Part shown: piece by piece, positions 62,067-64,000 of the stretch
Layout of the letters: each line of letters opens with the position of its first letter
How positions within the stretch are numbered: the first letter of the stretch is position 1
Made by a program: the position numbers and the translations under genes
The notes under the pieces: generated by a model
The model's input: only the letters and a program-made list of their open reading frames with translations
What the model was told of the DNA's origin: nothing
The model's database searches: none
Assembly: GCF_029714425.1 (NCBI RefSeq)
Contig: NZ_CP121668.1
Location: 6,593,501-6,657,500 of the forward strand
From: Bradyrhizobium sp. CB2312
GTDB lineage: Bacteria; Pseudomonadota; Alphaproteobacteria; Rhizobiales; Xanthobacteraceae
DNA length: 64,000 nucleotides
Direction of reading: 5' to 3'

Positions 62067-64000
62067 CGGCGCCCCCCGAACAGGCTCGCGACCTTCGCCA
62101 GCAGCGCGAACAGCGAGAAGCCGCCCCTCTCCGCCCCGCCACCGCCCGCCTTGCGGGCGAGCGCGGTGAAGAACTGGCCGATGATCACGCGCGTCGCGCC
62201 ATCCAGCAGCCGGCCGCCAATGCTCGCGACCTTGCCGCCGATGGCGGCGTCATAGCTGTAGGTGAGCTTCGTCCCGCCGTTGCCGTCGGGCGCGAGCGTA
62301 ATGCGCCCCTCGGCGTTGCCGAAGCCGAGCGCGCCAGTGGCGCCGCCGCGCAAGGTGACGGCGTGCGGCGGATCGAGATCGAACAGTTCGACGTCGGCGC
62401 GATAGCGTCCGGTGACGGGGCCGATGCCGAGCGTGACGTCGGCGCGGAAATGGGTGTCGGTGATCTTGTCGACGCGCTGGCAGCCGGGAATGACCGATTG
62501 CAGCGCGGCGGGATCGAGCAGCATCGCCCAGACCTGCTCGGGCGCCCCCTTGACCGAGGCCTGCCCCTCGCCGTGCAGCCGCCGGTCGCCTTCGCGCGCA
62601 GGCGCCGCGGTCGCGTCACCTTCCGGCGGCGGCGGCTCGGCGCCGCGCACGAGCTCCGCAAGTCGCGCCGGCACCAGCGGCAGCGTGATATCGGCAACGC
62701 CGAGCGCATCCGCGACCGCATTGGCGATGCACACCGGCGTCGACATGCAATTGCCTTCGCCGACGCCCTTTGCGCCGAGCGGCGTGAACGGCGACGGCGT
62801 CTCCATGTGGAAGATCTCGGGCTCCGGCACCTCGGTCGTGGTCGGCAGCAGATAGTCGGCAAGCGTTCCCGTCAGGAAGCTGCCGTCCTCGGCGTAGGCG
62901 TATTCCTCGTAGAGCGCGGCACCGAGCGCCTGGGTGAAGCCGCCGCGGATCTGGCCGTTGACCATGCCGGGATGCAGGATCGTGCCGCAATCATGCATGG
63001 TGACGTAGCGATCGATCCGCGTCTCCAGCGTGGTCCGATCGACCTCGACGCCGCAGAAGTCGAAGATGAAACCGTGGCAGAGCGAGGAGTTGATGCGGTC
63101 GTCATCATCAGGCGGCGTCAATTCCGGCGGCGTCCAGAACACGGTCTCACGAATGGTCTGGCCGGCATCGTCAGGCAGCGAGCCCGGCGACCAGTGGCTG
63201 AGCGCGGCGACGCGCGAGAACGCGATCCGGTTCTCCGGATTATGCTTCGAGGCGACGAAACCCTTTGCGAACACGATGTCGGCGGCCTCGACATTCAGCC
63301 GACTGGCGGCGATGCGCGCGAGCCGACCAGCGACGCGTTCGGCGGCGAGCTTGGCCGTGCCTGCCACGGCGGCGGCGAAACGGCTGGCGTAATTCCCTGA
63401 GGCGATCGACCAGGCATCCTTGGCGGTGTCGATCTCGGTGTTGACGCGGATATCCTTGGGCTGGAGGCCGAAGACATCGGCGACGACCTGGGACAGCACG
63501 GTGCGGTGGCCCTGCCCCTGCGGCACCGAGGCGACATGAACCGTGACGCTGCCGACCGGATCGAGCCCGACGGTGGCGGTCGCCTGCGCGCCGTTCTTCG
63601 GTCCAGCCTTGCGGCGCTCGGCCGCCGTCAGCACGGTGGTGATGTAGCCCATGTTCGAGACGCTGGGCTCGACCACCGCGGTGAAGCCGATGCCGTAGAG
63701 GCGCCCCTGCGCCCGCGCCGCGTCGCGCTTCGCCTTCAGCACGGCAAGCCTGCCCTGCTCGACTGCGCGCGCGACGGCTTCCTGGTAATTGCCGGAATCG
63801 AGTAAGGCGCCGGTCGCGGTGCGATAAGGGAAAGCGCCCGCATCGATCAGGTTGCGCTTGATGACATCGAGCGGATCGACCCCAAGCCCGATCGCGATCC
63901 GCTGCACCAACCGCTCCAGCGCGAAATAGACCTGCGGACCGCCAAAGCCGCGGTTGAGGCCGGTCGGCGTCTTGTTGGTGACGACGACACGATTGCGGAT
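62063..64000 (-). CDS. hmfA: molybdopterin-binding large subunit with C-terminal CoxG-like domain (HmfA-like), 5' end outside window
   Basis: The frame is open to the right edge, so the N-terminal part is missing; 645 residues are visible. The first visible residues contain LNRGFGGPQVYFALERL, equivalent to the active-site loop region of CoxL-type large subunits, with no AYRCSFR motif, so it is not a form I CO dehydrogenase. Later landmarks are VASVPQGQGHRTVLSQVVAD and GAKGVGEGNCM. The last 170 residues (62063 to about 62585) form a CoxG/SRPBCC-like domain (GEGQASVKGAPEQVWAMLLDP ... YRADVELFDLDPPH) fused to the C-terminus. In the hmf pathway it hydroxylates 2-furoyl-CoA at C5. Confidence 0.85.
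   Translation of the reverse strand: MRNRVVVTNKTPTGLNRGFGGPQVYFALERLVQRIAIGLGVDPLDVIKRNLIDAGAFPYRTATGALLDSGNYQEAVARAVEQGRLAVLKAKRDAARAQGRLYGIGFTAVVEPSVSNMGYITTVLTAAERRKAGPKNGAQATATVGLDPVGSVTVHVASVPQGQGHRTVLSQVVADVFGLQPKDIRVNTEIDTAKDAWSIASGNYASRFAAAVAGTAKLAAERVAGRLARIAASRLNVEAADIVFAKGFVASKHNPENRIAFSRVAALSHWSPGSLPDDAGQTIRETVFWTPPELTPPDDDDRINSSLCHGFIFDFCGVEVDRTTLETRIDRYVTMHDCGTILHPGMVNGQIRGGFTQALGAALYEEYAYAEDGSFLTGTLADYLLPTTTEVPEPEIFHMETPSPFTPLGAKGVGEGNCMSTPVCIANAVADALGVADITLPLVPARLAELVRGAEPPPPEGDATAAPAREGDRRLHGEGQASVKGAPEQVWAMLLDPAALQSVIPGCQRVDKITDTHFRADVTLGIGPVTGRYRADVELFDLDPPHAVTLRGGATGALGFGNAEGRITLAPDGNGGTKLTYSYDAAIGGKVASIGGRLLDGATRVIIGQFFTALARKAGGGGAERGGFSLFALLAKVASLFGGRR

Noticed and set aside
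62063..64000. Form I CO dehydrogenase (CoxL)
   Set aside because: The active-site loop reads LNRGFGGPQ where form I enzymes have AYRCSFR, so the selenium/copper cysteine position is not conserved.

Overview
The window is GC-rich (I estimate mid-60s percent), tightly packed DNA from an alphaproteobacterium. It is most likely Bradyrhizobium or a close relative. Reasons: dense ATGA-overlapping operons, many ABC importers and aromatic/hydantoin catabolic genes, a DUF1127 protein, a VirA/VirG-like pair, an hmf-type furoate cluster, and a long intergenic inverted repeat of the kind I associate with Bradyrhizobiaceae. I saw no tRNA, rRNA, insertion sequence, integrase or CRISPR array. It looks like ordinary chromosome devoted to uptake and catabolism of plant- and soil-derived compounds.

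Layout. (1) 1-2628: the end of a surface-polysaccharide region, with a GT4 glycosyltransferase and a GINT1-like protein. (2) 2672-8250, minus strand: a small exported protein, a VirA-like hybrid histidine kinase, a di-haem cytochrome c peroxidase, a DUF1127 protein and a VirG-like response regulator. (3) 8251-8819: a long non-coding region with several dyad elements, including a 14-bp palindrome that fits the Agrobacterium vir box at 13 of 14 positions; then a GT1 glycosyltransferase and a Bcr/CflA-type exporter. (4) 11564-17648, minus strand: LysR regulator, xylulokinase and a ribose-type ABC importer. (5) 17756-28620, plus strand: an eleven-gene operon with maleylacetate reductase, hydroxyquinol 1,2-dioxygenase, amidohydrolase, two further oxidoreductases, a second ribose-type importer, and Dabb and YCII small proteins at its two ends.

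(6) 28617-39420, minus strand: two consecutive dipeptide/oligopeptide ABC importers, one with separate D and F ATPases and one with a fused DF ATPase. (7) 39532-51511: a hydantoin/N-carbamoyl amino acid region with a flavin monooxygenase, SDR, epimerase, D-hydantoinase, hydantoin racemase, flavin reductase, N-carbamoyl-D-amino acid hydrolase, class III aminotransferase and the ATP-dependent hydantoinase pair HyuB/HyuA. A MocR-type regulator (51930-53477) lies behind a 418-bp control region containing perfect inverted repeats. (8) 53663-64000, minus strand: aldehyde dehydrogenase, GMC oxidoreductase, MFS transporter, enoyl-CoA hydratase-family hydrolase, acyl-CoA ligase and a three-subunit molybdenum hydroxylase in the order hmfABCDE. 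This fits furfural/2-furoate degradation to 2-oxoglutarate. The large subunit carries a C-terminal CoxG-like domain and runs off the window.

How it fits together. Each catabolic block pairs its own importer with enzymes and often a local regulator. The points most worth checking are the VirA/VirG-like system with its vir-box-like site upstream of the glycosyltransferase/exporter pair, the hydroxyquinol operon that lacks a visible ring hydroxylase, the co-location of two chemically different hydantoin-opening systems, and the CoxL-CoxG fusion. All functional assignments come from reading motifs and gene order; no database search was run.
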